A stretch of DNA of 37,352 nt, from positions 1 to 37,352 of IMG/VR virus record IMGVR_UViG_3300044712_000057; one strand, written 5' to 3'. Shown in pieces: positions 36,400 through 37,352 of this stretch; position 1 is the stretch's first letter, and every line of letters begins with the position of its first letter. The translations under genes and the position numbers were made by a program. Below the pieces are notes generated by a model. That model did not search any database. It saw only the letters and a program-made list of their open reading frames with translations, and was not told the DNA's origin. The DNA comes from a virus.

Positions 36400-37352
36400 T
36401 TATTCTCCGTATGAACCCCAGCCATCAGCACCTGTGTAATAGCCACTGAATGGATTATAAATGTTTCCACCTAAAGCAGATACTTGTGTACCAATATCAC
36501 CGCCACCGCCAATCAAGTTATTAAACCAAGAACCTAATTGACCTGCATAGCCTGGAGTATTAACACCGCCTTGACCGCCAAACAAACCTGTTAACTGATT
36601 CATTGTAGAAGTATTAGCAGTTGCATTCAAACCTTGTTGAGCAATCTGACCTGCTAAACCTGTTTGAGCTGCTGTAGAAGCTAATGTACCTGCCGCAGCA
36701 CCTGCTGTAGAAGCACGACCACCAAGCTCTGAACCTAATGCTAAAGGTTGAGCACCCATAGATTCGATAGAAGTACCAAGACCTAGTTGTGTCTTTAATG
36801 GGTCGTAGGCAGCTGTTTGTAAACCGTAACCAGTACTTGTTAAGCCAGCAGCTTTAGACAACAAACCAGAACCAAATGTAGCTTGATTTTGTGCGGCTAT
36901 GTCTGCATTAGCAGCTAACTGAGCTTGTCTAGTTGCTAAAGAATTATAGTAAGCAGCCATCTCAGGATTTGTTGCGGCTAAACCTGTTGTTGTACCACCA
37001 GTAGCTAAACCAGAACGACCTGTTTGATATAGTTTATTACGAATACCAGCTAATTCTTGTTCCTGTAATGGAGCTAGCAAAGCATTTTGTTGAGAGATGT
37101 AGCGATTACGAATAGCTTCAGGAGACTCACCTAAGTATCCTTGACCAAGACTTGCTAATTGACCAGCACCTTGATTTAAGTAGTCTGTATTAACACCTTG
37201 TGCTTGAGACAATAAACCACCATAACCGCTTAACAAACGAGTCTGTAGGTCTTGTAGTTCAGGAGCAAGAGTATAACCTGCACTGACTAACTGACCTGTA
37301 TTTGGGTCTATCTGGAAATTAGACTTACCAAATGTAGTAGTAATACCTACTG
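36400..37352 (-). CDS. Virion protein, C-terminal fragment (cut by window edge)
   Basis: 316 codons plus stop, open to the right edge; the true start lies outside. The visible part begins VGITTTFGKSNFQIDPNTGQ and continues YTLAPELQDLQTRLLSGYGG, a pattern common to podovirus virion proteins of 300-400 residues. It is rich in Gly, Ala, Gln, Thr (ARQAQLAANADIA-like helices) and ends with GSWFNNLIGGGGDIGTQ and an aromatic tail. The nearest in-window start (TTG 37236) is not the real one, because coding continues upstream. Probably continues the fragment at 1-155. Confidence 0.8.
   Translation of the reverse strand, partial: VGITTTFGKSNFQIDPNTGQLVSAGYTLAPELQDLQTRLLSGYGGLLSQAQGVNTDYLNQGAGQLASLGQGYLGESPEAIRNRYISQQNALLAPLQEQELAGIRNKLYQTGRSGLATGGTTTGLAATNPEMAAYYNSLATRQAQLAANADIAAQNQATFGSGLLSKAAGLTSTGYGLQTAAYDPLKTQLGLGTSIESMGAQPLALGSELGGRASTAGAAAGTLASTAAQTGLAGQIAQQGLNATANTSTMNQLTGLFGGQGGVNTPGYAGQLGSWFNNLIGGGGDIGTQVSALGGNIYNPFSGYYTGADGWGSYGE

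Noticed and set aside
1-37352. CRISPR array, tRNA genes, integrase or lysogeny module
   Set aside because: No regularly spaced repeats, no tRNA-like T-loop/acceptor arrangement, and no integrase, CI-like or excisionase gene could be recognised by reading.

Overview
The window looks like a nearly complete genome of a lytic, AT-rich, podovirus-type tailed phage. It has a P22-like portal, a HK97-fold type capsid protein, many fibre genes, and a T7-like replication set: primase-helicase, family A DNA polymerase, gp2.5-like ssDNA-binding protein and 5'-3' exonuclease. I see no integrase, repressor, phage RNA polymerase, tRNA or contractile-tail gene. Strong TTGACA / TATAAT promoters and Shine-Dalgarno sites suggest a Gram-negative host whose own sigma70 RNA polymerase does the transcription. 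Holin_3TMs-type holin, FmdB-type zinc ribbon and DUF6496 genes suggest a proteobacterium, probably aquatic, but the host is inference only.

Layout. A roughly 900-base divergent intergenic region (15583-16486) splits the genome. Leftward from it on the minus strand lie small terminase, HNH nuclease, large terminase, a Cys-rich protein, portal, two small proteins, scaffold, capsid (then a terminator), a second HNH nuclease, a heptad-repeat tail fibre, three fibre/small-protein pairs, several small virion proteins, a head-tail adaptor, a tail protein and a tail-collar protein. The gene cut at base 1 and the gene cut at base 37352 look like the two halves of one virion gene. The minus-strand block at 30356-37352 (ejection proteins, two exported proteins, membrane coiled-coil protein, holin, lysozyme) is therefore probably the continuation of the same late operon. 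Rightward from the intergenic region run about 16 small early genes of unknown function, then replication and nucleotide genes ending with a class II ribonucleotide reductase. The two transcription directions converge at a terminator near 30.35 kb.

How the genes work together. The early block probably redirects the host. The middle block copies DNA (primase-helicase, polymerase, SSB, exonucleases, resolvase-like nuclease) and supplies dNTPs (NrdJ). The late block packages DNA (TerS/TerL/portal), builds head and tail, and lyses the cell. The capsid module has its own promoter and terminator.

Most interesting points: a candidate replication origin (bulged hairpin, two 26-bp direct repeats, a perfect DnaA box) in the divergent region; a pair of exported disulfide-rich proteins, one with four exact 22-residue Cys repeats, inside the lysis region; a promoter that predicts a leaderless mRNA; a chain of ATGA-coupled small genes; and two HNH genes placed so that their ends carry the ribosome binding sites of structural genes.
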